DNA of 15,588 nt from Rhodobacterales bacterium UBA3080 (GCA_002366645.1 DFBM01000076.1:12523-28110); one strand, 5' to 3'. Shown: positions 1 through 6,944, counted from the stretch's first letter. Notes: a model not told the origin generated them from the sequence alone. Made by a program: numbers and translations.

Positions 1-279
1 ATGTGTCTTGCGCAAGATCCGCAATTGTTGTTGCTGGACGAGCCTACCGCCGGCATGGCGCGTGCTGATACCAACGCCACAATTGATCTGCTGAAACACA
101 TCGGCGAGACCAAGGGCATCACCAAAGTCATCATCGAACACGATATGCACGTGGTATTTAGCCTTGCCGACAAGATTTCGGTTCTGGCGCAGGGTGCGAT
201 CATCGCTGAAGACATTCCTGAGAACATTAAGGGCCATCCAAAAGTCCGCGAAGCCTATCTTGGGGAGGCAGAGGTATGA
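1..279 (+). CDS. livG: LivG-type ABC transporter ATP-binding protein (partial, C-terminal end)
   Basis: This is the last 92 codons of an ATPase subunit of a branched-chain amino acid/amide-type ABC importer (HAAT family), a cytoplasmic protein that energises the LivHM-like permease. Walker B with the catalytic Glu is visible as LLLLDEP (window residues 9-15), followed by the D-loop region and the H-loop switch His in IIEHDM (His47). The tail KVREAYLGE is typical of LivG. The ATG at the first base is almost certainly an internal Met (MCLAQ normally follows the ABC signature), so Walker A and the LSGGQ signature lie upstream of the window. The stop TGA overlaps the next gene's start (ATGA). The substrate cannot be told from this fragment. 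Confidence 0.88.
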   Translation: MCLAQDPQLLLLDEPTAGMARADTNATIDLLKHIGETKGITKVIIEHDMHVVFSLADKISVLAQGAIIAEDIPENIKGHPKVREAYLGEAEV

Positions 280-1001
280 ACGACACATCAAGCAAGCCAG
301 CGTATTTTTCGGTCTATGATATTCACTCCTACTACGGTGAAAGTTACATCGTTCAAGGCGTTTCATTCAAAATTCACGAAGGCGAAATTCTCGCTCTGCT
401 CGGTCGTAACGGGGCGGGTAAAACCTCGACTTTGCGTTCAATCGCGCAGATAGGTAGCCCGGAGGTTACTCATGGCGAGGTGTGGCTGGATCATCAAGCT
501 GTCCACGAGATGCAATCCTTCGAAGCCGCCCGCACTGGTATCGCGCTGGTCCCCGAGGACCGTCGGATTATCCAAGGTCTGACTGTTCAGGAGAATCTCG
601 AGTTGGCGCAGATCGCTCCGCCGGTGGGTTGGAGCATTGATCGAATTTACGACCTTTTTCCGCGGTTGGGAGAGCGTAAGAATCAGGAAGGTACGACCCT
701 GTCCGGCGGCGAACAACAGATGCTGGCCATCGGCCGCGCGCTGGCACGTGACGTGAAACTGTTGCTACTTGATGAGCCGTACGAAGGTCTTGCGCCAGTT
801 ATCGTTCAGGAAATCGAACGCACTTTGCGACAGATCAAAGAACTTGGCATCACAACGATTATCGTTGAGCAGAATGCCGTTGCGGCGCTGAAACTGGCGG
901 ATCGTGCGGTAATTCTCGACACGGGGCAGGTGGTTTTTGATGGTACCGCGCAAGAGGTGCTGGACAATGAAGAGTTGCGCGAAGAATATCTCGCCATTTA
1001 G
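276..1001 (+). CDS. livF: LivF-type ABC transporter ATP-binding protein
   Basis: Second ATPase of the same HAAT-type importer, 241 aa, close to the usual LivF length. Walker A is GRNGAGKT (residues 43-50), the ABC signature is LSGGEQ (142-147) and Walker B is KLLLLDEP (161-168). The switch position reads EQN (198-200), with Asn in place of the usual His; this is a known feature of LivF-type subunits, not damage. The start ATG overlaps the livG stop by 4 nt and is preceded by a GGGGAGG ribosome site inside livG, so the two ATPases are translationally coupled and probably form a heterodimer. The substrate is unknown: the periplasmic binding protein and permeases are outside the window. acs follows in the same direction with no terminator between. 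Confidence 0.92.
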   Translation: MNDTSSKPAYFSVYDIHSYYGESYIVQGVSFKIHEGEILALLGRNGAGKTSTLRSIAQIGSPEVTHGEVWLDHQAVHEMQSFEAARTGIALVPEDRRIIQGLTVQENLELAQIAPPVGWSIDRIYDLFPRLGERKNQEGTTLSGGEQQMLAIGRALARDVKLLLLDEPYEGLAPVIVQEIERTLRQIKELGITTIIVEQNAVAALKLADRAVILDTGQVVFDGTAQEVLDNEELREEYLAI

Positions 1002-1039
1002 TCTTCGCCTGAAATACAAAGGATACTGGAAAGAGCGTC

Positions 1040-2983
1040 ATGGAACAGCATGTTTACCCCCCCTCGAAAGAAATCGTCGACAATGCGTTGATCAAGGAAG
1101 ATCAGTACAAGGCAATGTACGCTGAATCGATCGCCGATCCCGAAGCTTTTTGGGGCGAGCAAGGCAAGCGACTTGACTGGATTACACCATATACAAAGGT
1201 GAAAAACACGACGTTCGAGTATCCGGATGTTTCGGTCAAATGGTTTGAAGACGGCGTTCTGAATGTTTCCGCAAACTGTGTCGATCGGCATCTGGAAGAT
1301 CGCGCCGATCAGGTGGCGATCATCTGGGAAGGCGATAATCCGGAAGATGACGCGCATATCACCTATAAGGAACTGCACGAACACGTCAGTCGGTTGGCAA
1401 ACGCCTACAAAAAAATGGGAGTAGGTAAGGGCGACCGCGTCGTTCTTTATATGCCTATGATCCCGGAAGCGGCCTACGCGATGTTAGCCTCTGCGCGTAT
1501 CGGAGCAGTGCATTCGATCGTATTTGCGGGCTTCTCGCCCGAAGCCTTGGCCAGCCGCATCCAAGATTCCGGCGCAAAACTGGTGGTTACGGCCGATCAG
1601 GCTCCACGTGGTGGGCGTAATACACCGCTAAAGGCCAATGTTGATGCCGCCATGGAAATCTGTGGCGACGTGACGACGCTGGTGGTCGAGCGCACAGGTG
1701 CGGACACAGGTTTGAAAGACGGCCGCGATCATTCCTACCGCGCGATGACGGCTGATGCGTCCACGGATTGCCCGCCCGAGCCAATGAACGCCGAAGATCC
1801 GCTGTTTATTCTTTATACCTCGGGATCGACAGGCAAACCGAAGGGCGTCGTGCACACGACGGGCGGCTATCTTCTTTTTGCGTCAATGACACATCAATAT
1901 GTCTTCGATTACCACGATGGCGACATCTACTGGTGCACGGCCGATGTGGGCTGGGTTACCGGCCATAGTTACATCGTTTACGGGCCGCTTGCGAATGGCG
2001 CCACGACGTTGATGTTTGAGGGTGTACCAACATATCCGGACGCGAGCCGCTTCTGGCAGGTCTGCGACAAGCACAAGGTTAACCAGTTTTATACGGCACC
2101 AACGGCGCTACGCGCGTTGATGGGCCAAGGCGACGAGTTCGTCGAAAAGTGCGACTTGTCTTCCCTGCGGATTCTGGGTTCGGTCGGCGAGCCGATCAAC
2201 CCCGAGGCATGGGAATGGTATAATCATGTGGTTGGCAAAGGGAAGTGCCCGATTGTTGACACATGGTGGCAAACCGAAACCGGCGGCATTCTGTTGACGC
2301 CTCTACCGGGTGCTACGACCTTGAAGCCCGGTTCGGCAACCAATCCGTTCTTTGGCGTGCAACCGGTTATTCTGGACGCGCAATCAGGCGAAGAAATCAC
2401 AACGACCGAGGCTAACGGCGTTCTTTGCTTTAAGGACAGCTGGCCCGGTCAAATGCGGACCGTGTTTGGGGACCATGACCGGTTCATTTCGACCTATTTC
2501 GCGGACTACAAAGGCTACTACTTCGCGGGTGATGGATGTCGTCGCGATGCGGACGGCTATTACTGGATCACCGGTCGCGTCGATGATGTGATTAACGTAT
2601 CCGGCCACCGCATGGGCACCGCCGAAGTCGAAAGTGCACTTGCTGCACACGCGAAGGTCTCGGAAGCCGCAGTAGTAGGCTATCCACATGCCGTCAAAGG
2701 ACAGGGTATCTATGCCTATGTGACATTGATGGGTGGCGAAGAGCCTTCAGAAGAGCTTCGTAAGGAGCTGGAGCTTTGGGTCCGCAAGGAAATTGGCCCG
2801 ATCGCCAAGCCGGATCTTATCCAATGGGCTCCGGGTTTGCCAAAAACCCGTTCGGGCAAAATTATGCGCCGCATTTTGCGTAAAATTGCCGAGAATGACT
2901 ACGGTGCGCTGGGAGACACCTCGACTTTGGCTGATCCGTCGGTTGTGGAGGAGCTGATCGAAAATCGCATGAATCGCGAATAA
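1040..2983 (+). CDS. acs: Acetyl-CoA synthetase (acetate-CoA ligase, AMP-forming)
   Basis: Converts acetate, ATP and CoA to acetyl-CoA, AMP and PPi in the cytoplasm, the high-affinity route for acetate use. At 647 aa it is full length for Acs. The P-loop-like adenylation motif LYTSGSTGKPK is at 258-268, WWQTETGG at 409-416 (substrate pocket, AMP binding), the hinge/A8 region GRVDDVINVSGHR at 512-524, and the C-terminal catalytic Lys in SGKIMRR at Lys607. This equals the Lys that Pat-type acetyltransferases modify and CobB-type deacetylases restore in Salmonella Acs, so post-translational control is likely but inferred. It starts 38 nt after livF with only a modest purine-rich site (GAAAGAG) before the ATG and ends before a strong terminator. 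Co-transcription with the transporter genes is likely. Confidence 0.97.
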   Translation: MEQHVYPPSKEIVDNALIKEDQYKAMYAESIADPEAFWGEQGKRLDWITPYTKVKNTTFEYPDVSVKWFEDGVLNVSANCVDRHLEDRADQVAIIWEGDNPEDDAHITYKELHEHVSRLANAYKKMGVGKGDRVVLYMPMIPEAAYAMLASARIGAVHSIVFAGFSPEALASRIQDSGAKLVVTADQAPRGGRNTPLKANVDAAMEICGDVTTLVVERTGADTGLKDGRDHSYRAMTADASTDCPPEPMNAEDPLFILYTSGSTGKPKGVVHTTGGYLLFASMTHQYVFDYHDGDIYWCTADVGWVTGHSYIVYGPLANGATTLMFEGVPTYPDASRFWQVCDKHKVNQFYTAPTALRALMGQGDEFVEKCDLSSLRILGSVGEPINPEAWEWYNHVVGKGKCPIVDTWWQTETGGILLTPLPGATTLKPGSATNPFFGVQPVILDAQSGEEITTTEANGVLCFKDSWPGQMRTVFGDHDRFISTYFADYKGYYFAGDGCRRDADGYYWITGRVDDVINVSGHRMGTAEVESALAAHAKVSEAAVVGYPHAVKGQGIYAYVTLMGGEEPSEELRKELELWVRKEIGPIAKPDLIQWAPGLPKTRSGKIMRRILRKIAENDYGALGDTSTLADPSVVEELIENRMNRE

Positions 2984-3032
2984 ATCGGCGCAAGGCAAAA
3001 TAAGGGCCTGTCGAAGTTGGCGGGAGTACAGT

Positions 3033-3068
3033 GATATCCGCCAATAAATGGATATCCGCCAATAAATG
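3033..3068. repeat. 18-bp perfect tandem duplication
   Basis: The unit GATATCCGCCAATAAATG occurs twice head to tail (3033-3050 and 3051-3068) with no mismatch, in the 3' untranslated stretch between the acs stop and its terminator. It contains a GATATC palindrome. No protein is encoded here. It looks like a recent slippage or duplication event; a regulatory role is possible but nothing supports one. Confidence 0.9.
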
Positions 3069-3084
3069 CGTTGGACCACGAATT

Positions 3085-3120
3085 AAGGCCCGCACGTGAT
3101 CGTGTGGGCCTTTTATTTTT
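3085..3120 (+). terminator. Rho-independent terminator of acs
   Basis: A 12-bp stem (3085-3096 with 3101-3112) closes a four-base TGAT loop. All pairs are Watson-Crick except one G-U (3092/3105), and the stem core is GC-rich. It is followed by TTATTTTT. The position 100 nt past the acs stop and the downstream U-run on the plus strand fit termination of the livGF-acs transcript. Read on the minus strand the same hairpin lacks a good U-tract, so it should not serve the convergent gene. Confidence 0.88.
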
Positions 3121-3124
3121 GCTG

Positions 3125-3732
3125 CTATCGAGAATTTTCCCTCTGAGCCGAGTAGTACTCCGCCCAGATGCGGTTTGTTGCGTCTGCCAGTTTTGCTACG
3201 GGTGGGTTGATAGCATGCGCCATCGTTTCATCCAAACCTAATTCACGCAATACTCGGGCGAGAACTGCTGCGGGATTATGCGATAGTTCGTCATAAGATA
3301 GTTTCACAGGCAGTAGGCGTTGCTGGTCGAACCAGTTTAGCCTCGCTTCGTCGAGTGCGGTCAGTTTAGCTAAGTTACGTGAAATCGCTTCGGCGTCATA
3401 GTATGGCTCCTTCGGGTCTGACTGCCGCTCCATTTCCGTCCCATAGGCCGCTTTGTGCCAAAGCCCCGTTTGGATAGCCTTAACACGAGAAATCGCTTTC
3501 TCGAGTTTACTTTGGCGCGCCAAATACAAATAGATGAACAAAGTATTGCCAAATTCTGCTTGGATGCGTTCGACATCACTTTTGAAACCGTGTTGACGCA
3601 TCGTGATTTGCTGCATGAAGAAGTCAAAACTCCCCCTTTGTAATCTCAAGCCGAAAATACCCGTATCGCCTGTTCCGCGTTTCCTAGCTGATATTGGCAT
3701 ATCATATAATTATTCAGGTCCGCGCGTGTCAT
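3125..3732 (-). pseudogene. Stf0-family sulfotransferase, decayed (internal deletion plus frameshift)
   Basis: Most of this stretch reads as the C-terminal two thirds of a PAPS-dependent sulfotransferase of the Stf0/NodH type: TGIFGLRLQRGSFDFF, then KAISRVKAIQTGLW, then LPVKLSYDELSHNP and a VLRELGLD helix, in the family order. The open frame from 3700 lacks a ribosome site and lacks the N-terminal PRSGST-like loop that binds PAPS. A plausible true start is the ATG at 3732, behind AAAGGGA. It reads MTRADLNNYMIC, the sort of strand that normally precedes PRSGST, but that frame ends at TGA 3646-3648 after 28 codons. The two pieces abut near 3697 in different frames, as if a segment of tens of codons were deleted. 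A further 6-bp duplication (CAAATA twice, 3521-3532) adds a Tyr-Leu pair in a conserved strand. It lies 31 nt downstream of irr on the same strand. Family assignment is from recalled motifs; an unusual intact protein from 3700 is less likely. Confidence 0.72.
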
Positions 3733-3763
3733 ATCCGGTCCCTTTACGTGAAATATCCGCGTG

Positions 3764-4189
3764 TTAATTTTTGCGGATTCTAATTACCACATCGATTTTA
3801 GATATCTCGGCACCTTCGGGCAGATCGGGCAGGCTTTCAAATTTTACCGAACCAACAGGCGCGTCACTCAGGCGGCCTTCGTCTTCCCAATAAAAGTGCG
3901 AATGGTCGTCGACCCGTGTGTCGAAATAGGAGCGGTGGCCGTCGACGCTGACTTCGCGCATCAACCCGGCTTCGCAAAAAGCACCGAGTGTGTTGTAGAC
4001 TGTTGCCAAAGATACTGGCGCATCACCGTCGCGTGTCAGCTCGAACAACGATTCCGCTGTGACATGGCGATCCTCACCGTCACCGACCAGAAGTTCGGCC
4101 AGAGATAGACGTTGGCGTGTCGGGCGCAATCCGCCATCCGCCAGCCACGAAGAGGCGCGTTTCTGCGGTGTTTGAATCTCAATGTTCAT
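3764..4189 (-). CDS. irr: Irr-type Fur-family transcriptional regulator (iron response regulator)
   Basis: A 141-aa Fur superfamily DNA-binding protein, most like Irr, the alphaproteobacterial regulator that senses iron through haem. The winged-helix part includes LRPTRQRLSL (21-30) and the recognition helix SLATVYNTLGAF (60-71). The dimerisation part carries HSH (96-98) where Irr proteins usually have a His-rich HHH-type haem/metal site. Fur-type CXXC zinc motifs are absent: the only Cys is Cys72. The N-terminal haem regulatory motif (GCPW-type) of Bradyrhizobium Irr is also absent, as I recall for Rhodobacteraceae. I chose the ATG at 4189, behind AAGGAA, over an in-frame ATG at 4231 that would add 14 poorly conserved residues. 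It is divergent from fabA. Mur or another Fur paralogue is possible but less likely. Confidence 0.85.
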   Translation of the reverse strand: MNIEIQTPQKRASSWLADGGLRPTRQRLSLAELLVGDGEDRHVTAESLFELTRDGDAPVSLATVYNTLGAFCEAGLMREVSVDGHRSYFDTRVDDHSHFYWEDEGRLSDAPVGSVKFESLPDLPEGAEISKIDVVIRIRKN

Positions 4190-4206
4190 CGGCTGAATTC
4201 CTTCAA

Positions 4207-4227
4207 TTTGCTCCAATATACAGCAAA
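4207..4227. promoter_or_regulatory. 21-bp dyad over the irr -10 (candidate operator)
   Basis: TTTGCT (4207-4212) and AGCAAA (4222-4227) form perfect 6-bp inverted arms around a 9-nt AT-rich centre, which contains the irr -10 candidate TATATT/AATATA (4215-4220). Size and position fit a dimeric repressor site that would block irr transcription, for example autoregulation by Irr or control by another iron regulator. Short dyads arise by chance in a region this size, so the call is tentative. Confidence 0.35.
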
Positions 4228-4282
4228 ACAACTCGCGAAGGCCAGACCCGCGCTAGCGCTATTGCACCCCGTCCGTGCGCAG

Positions 4283-4298
4283 TGGTAAGAATGTACCA
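4283..4298. promoter_or_regulatory. Short inverted repeat upstream of fabA
   Basis: TGGTA (4283-4287) and TACCA (4294-4298) are inverted around a 6-nt spacer and overlap the weak fabA -10 candidate AAGAAT. A regulator of the fab operon could bind here. The arms are only 5 bp, so this may be coincidence. Confidence 0.25.
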
Positions 4299-4330
4299 AC
4301 TAAAACCGTTTTTGCAGGAGCATTTCCGCC

Positions 4331-4837
4331 ATGTCCAAATATCCCACCAGCTTTGATTACGAGGATTTGTTAGCCTGCGGGCGCGGTGAATTGTTTGGCT
4401 TGGGCAATGCACAGCTTCCGGCGCCCCCTATGTTGATGATGGACCGTATTCTCGATATTTCCTCCGATGGCGGCGAGAACGGCGAAGGCCATGTGATCGC
4501 GGAACAAGACATTACGCCCGACCTATGGTTCTTCCCCTGTCATTTTATTGGCAACCCGATCATGCCCGGATGTCTGGGGCTGGACGCACTTTGGCAGCTT
4601 ACCGGCTTTAACCTTGGTTGGCGCGGGATGCTGGGTAAAGGCATGGCACTTGGTGTGGGCGAAGTTAAGTTTACCGGAATGGTTACTCCGGAAACCAAAC
4701 TCGTCCGTTACGAAGTTGATTTCACGCGTGTGATCGACCGCCGCCTGAAGCTGGGTCGTGCCAACGGTAAAATGTTCGCGGATGGCGAGTTGGTTTACAC
4801 TACTACTGATATGAAAGTCGGACTATCTCAGGAATAA
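4331..4837 (+). CDS. fabA: 3-hydroxydecanoyl-ACP dehydratase/isomerase
   Basis: FabA dehydrates 3-hydroxydecanoyl-ACP and isomerises trans-2-decenoyl-ACP to the cis-3 isomer, the branch point of anaerobic unsaturated fatty acid synthesis in the cytosol. The 168-aa length fits FabA rather than the shorter FabZ. The active-site His lies in CHFIGNPIMPGCLGLDA (His71), with the partner Asp85, matching His70/Asp84 of E. coli; the flanking WQLTGF is also FabA-like. The start is set by AGGAG 10 nt upstream. It is the first gene of a fabA-fabB-fabI operon, with 35 nt to fabB, and lies divergent from irr, an arrangement I recall from other alphaproteobacteria. The shared control region hints at, but does not prove, a link to iron status. 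Confidence 0.97.
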   Translation: MSKYPTSFDYEDLLACGRGELFGLGNAQLPAPPMLMMDRILDISSDGGENGEGHVIAEQDITPDLWFFPCHFIGNPIMPGCLGLDALWQLTGFNLGWRGMLGKGMALGVGEVKFTGMVTPETKLVRYEVDFTRVIDRRLKLGRANGKMFADGELVYTTTDMKVGLSQE

Positions 4838-4872
4838 TTCCGCCAGATTTTTCTAAACTTAAGGAAATTACT

Positions 4873-6099
4873 ATGCGTCGCGTCGTTATCACCGGTCTTG
4901 GGATCGTTTCGTCCATTGGCATTAATGCCGAACAGGCTATGGCTTCGCTGAAAGCCGGCAAATCCGGCATCAGTTTTGCCCCGACATATGCCGAGCATGG
5001 ATTCCGCTCGCAAATTCACGGTATGCCGGACATTGATCCCAAAGAGCACATCGACAAACGTATTTACCGCTTCATGGGTGATGGCGCTGCCTACAGCTAT
5101 ATCGCGATGGAACAGGCGATCGCCGATGCGGGACTTGAAGAAAGCGACGTTTCTAACGAGCGCACCGGATTGGTTGTTGGTTCTGGCGGTCCGTCGACGA
5201 AACACTTGTTCGCCGCGCATCAGATCGTGATCGAGAAGGGCTCGCCCAAGCGCATGGGGCCGTTCATGGTTACGCGTGGCATGTCCTCGACCACATCGGC
5301 ATGTTTGGCGACACCTTACAAGATCAAGGGTGTGAATTATTCAATTACCTCGGCTTGTTCGACGTCCGCGCATTGCATTGGCAACGGTGTCGAGCAAATC
5401 CAGTTTGGCAAGCAGGACATCGTTTTTGCTGGCGGTGGCGAGGAATTGGACTGGACACTGTCCTGTCTGTTTGACGCGATGGGCGCGATGTCTTCCAAGT
5501 ATAACGACACGCCGGAATTGGCCGCCCGCGCCTTTGACGCAACACGTGACGGTTTTGTGATTGCAGGCGGTGGCGGGATCGTTGTCCTTGAAGAACTAGA
5601 GCACGCTTTGGCGCGCGGTGCCAAAATTTATGCGGAAGTTACAGGTTATGGTGCCACGTCCGACGGCTACGATATGGTTGCACCGTCAGGTGAAGGTGGC
5701 GAACGTTCGATGAAGCTGGCGATGTCGACGTTGGGTGATCGCAAAGTTGATTATATCAACGCGCACGGAACTTCGACGCCGGTTGGCGATGTTCGCGAAG
5801 TCGAAGCGGTACGCCGCGTGTTTGAAGGCGGTCCAACACCGCCAATTTCGTCGACCAAGTCTTTGACGGGTCACAGCCTTGGCGCGACAGGCGTGCAGGA
5901 AGCGATCTACTGCTTGATGATGTTGCAAGATGATTTCATCGTCGGTTCCGCGAATGTAAAAGAACTTGACCCTGCTTTGAAACCGGAGGAAATTGCGACC
6001 AAGAACGTTGAAAATGCCGGTCTCGATACGGTTATCTCCAACAGTTTCGGTTTTGGTGGCACAAACGCGACCCTGGCGATGAGCAAATACCATGGCTGA
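4873..6099 (+). CDS. fabB: Beta-ketoacyl-ACP synthase I
   Basis: FabB condenses acyl-ACP, including the cis-3-decenoyl-ACP made by FabA, with malonyl-ACP to extend the chain and keep the double bond. At 408 aa it is full length for a KAS I/II thiolase-fold enzyme. The catalytic triad is Cys162 (SITSACSTSAH), His298 (NAHGTSTPVGD) and His334 (KSLTGHSLGATG), with Lys329 nearby; the glycine-rich C-terminal NSFGFGGTNA is present. Assignment to FabB rather than FabF rests on the STSAH-type active site and the fabA neighbour. The start follows AAGGAA (4861-4866). Its last 8 nt overlap fabI, which has no clear ribosome site of its own, so fabI translation probably depends on ribosomes finishing fabB. 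Confidence 0.96.
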   Translation: MRRVVITGLGIVSSIGINAEQAMASLKAGKSGISFAPTYAEHGFRSQIHGMPDIDPKEHIDKRIYRFMGDGAAYSYIAMEQAIADAGLEESDVSNERTGLVVGSGGPSTKHLFAAHQIVIEKGSPKRMGPFMVTRGMSSTTSACLATPYKIKGVNYSITSACSTSAHCIGNGVEQIQFGKQDIVFAGGGEELDWTLSCLFDAMGAMSSKYNDTPELAARAFDATRDGFVIAGGGGIVVLEELEHALARGAKIYAEVTGYGATSDGYDMVAPSGEGGERSMKLAMSTLGDRKVDYINAHGTSTPVGDVREVEAVRRVFEGGPTPPISSTKSLTGHSLGATGVQEAIYCLMMLQDDFIVGSANVKELDPALKPEEIATKNVENAGLDTVISNSFGFGGTNATLAMSKYHG

Positions 6100-6880
6100 T
6101 CTGATGAAGGGCAAACGCGGGCTGGTTATGGGCGTCGCCAACGAGCGTTCGATCGCTTGGGGTATTGCGAAAACCTTGGCTGATGAAGGTGCCGAACTGG
6201 CGTTTACCTATCAAGGCGAAGGTTTTGGCAAACGTTTGCGACCGCTGGCGGAAAGTGTTGGCTCAAATTTGGTGATCCCGGCAGATGTACAGGATGAAGC
6301 TTCGCTCGATGCTGTATTCAAAACTCTTGAAGACGAGTGGGGGGAGTTGGATTTTCTTGTACACGGCATCGCCTATTCGGACAAAGACGAGCTTAACGGC
6401 CGTTTTATCGATACGTCTCGCCAGAATTTTCTGAATTCACTGGATATTTCTTGCTACAGCTTCGTTGACGTTGCCCGTCGTGCTGCGCCGATGATGAAAA
6501 ATGGCGGCTCGATGATCACGTTGACCTATATGGGCAGCCAGCGTGTTCAGCCAAATTATAACGTAATGGGCGTGGCTAAAGCAGCGCTTGAGAGCACTGT
6601 GCGGTATTTGGCAAACGACCTTGGTCCTTCCGGTATACGCGTAAATGCGGTTAGCCCCGGCCCGATGAAAACGCTCGCGGGTGCGGCGATCGGTGGCGCG
6701 CGCAAGGTGTTCCGCACAATCGGCGCAAACGCCCCGCTACGTTCCAACGCAACACTGGATGCAGTCGGCGGCACCGCTATGTATCTAATGTCGGATTATG
6801 GTGCCTATACGACTGGCGAGATCGTCCACGTCGACGGTGGCTATCACATCATGGGCATGATGCAGCCGGAAAATATTTAA
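6092..6880 (+). CDS. fabI: Enoyl-ACP reductase (NADH), FabI type
   Basis: FabI reduces enoyl-ACP to acyl-ACP in the last step of each elongation cycle. It is a 262-aa short-chain dehydrogenase superfamily protein of the usual FabI length. The cofactor-binding motif GVANERSIAWGIA (14-26) and catalytic Tyr146, Tyr156 and Lys163 have the same numbering as E. coli FabI; VNAVSPGPMKTLA (184-196) and the C-terminal HVDGGYHIMGM are standard. The residue matching E. coli Gly93, part of the triclosan site, is Ala94 here (HGIAYSDK). The start codon lies inside fabB (8-nt overlap). No strong terminator follows, so the operon may run into the next gene. Confidence 0.96.
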   Translation: MADLMKGKRGLVMGVANERSIAWGIAKTLADEGAELAFTYQGEGFGKRLRPLAESVGSNLVIPADVQDEASLDAVFKTLEDEWGELDFLVHGIAYSDKDELNGRFIDTSRQNFLNSLDISCYSFVDVARRAAPMMKNGGSMITLTYMGSQRVQPNYNVMGVAKAALESTVRYLANDLGPSGIRVNAVSPGPMKTLAGAAIGGARKVFRTIGANAPLRSNATLDAVGGTAMYLMSDYGAYTTGEIVHVDGGYHIMGMMQPENI

Positions 6881-6899
6881 ATAATTTCCCCGTTTATCC

Positions 6900-6923
6900 G
6901 CGCTCTGGCTTATGTCAGAGTGC
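6900..6923. other. Stem-loop between fabI and the next gene
   Basis: An 8-bp stem (6900-6907 with 6916-6923, one G-U pair) closes an 8-nt loop 19 nt after the fabI stop. No U-run follows, so it is not a normal intrinsic terminator. It could be an RNA-processing or 3'-end-protecting hairpin separating the fab part of the message from the five-gene cluster that starts at 6945. Confidence 0.45.
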
Positions 6924-6944
6924 AGGTGAACGGAGGACTATCCC

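Larger units (their letters stand above)
4190..4330. promoter_or_regulatory. Divergent irr/fabA control region
   Basis: This 141-bp gene-free stretch must hold the promoters for irr (minus) and the fabA-fabB-fabI operon (plus). On the minus strand, TATATT at 4220-4215 is a good -10 candidate 25 nt before the irr start, though its -35 is poor. On the plus strand, TATACA (4217-4222) overlaps it, and a second weak pair, TTGCAC (4262-4267) with AAGAAT (4287-4292), lies closer to fabA. The fabA ribosome site AGGAG is at 4316-4320. A perfect palindrome GCGCTAGCGC sits at 4250-4259. No classic TTTAGAA/TTCTAAA iron control element was seen. Confidence 0.5.

Noticed and set aside
870..878. Loss of the H-loop His in LivF (EQN instead of a His)
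   Set aside because: Asn at this position is usual for LivF-type ATPases, so it is not evidence of inactivation.
3761..4108. Plus-strand open frame antisense to irr
   Set aside because: No ribosome site and no recognised protein; irr on the other strand has the Fur-fold motifs.
4190..4231. Longer irr start at 4231
   Set aside because: The ATG at 4189 has AAGGAA in place, and the extra 14 residues are not Irr-like; the longer start would also erase the -10 and dyad region.
4250..4259. GCGCTAGCGC perfect palindrome as an operator
   Set aside because: A 10-bp GC-rich self-complementary run is common by chance and is not placed on a promoter element.
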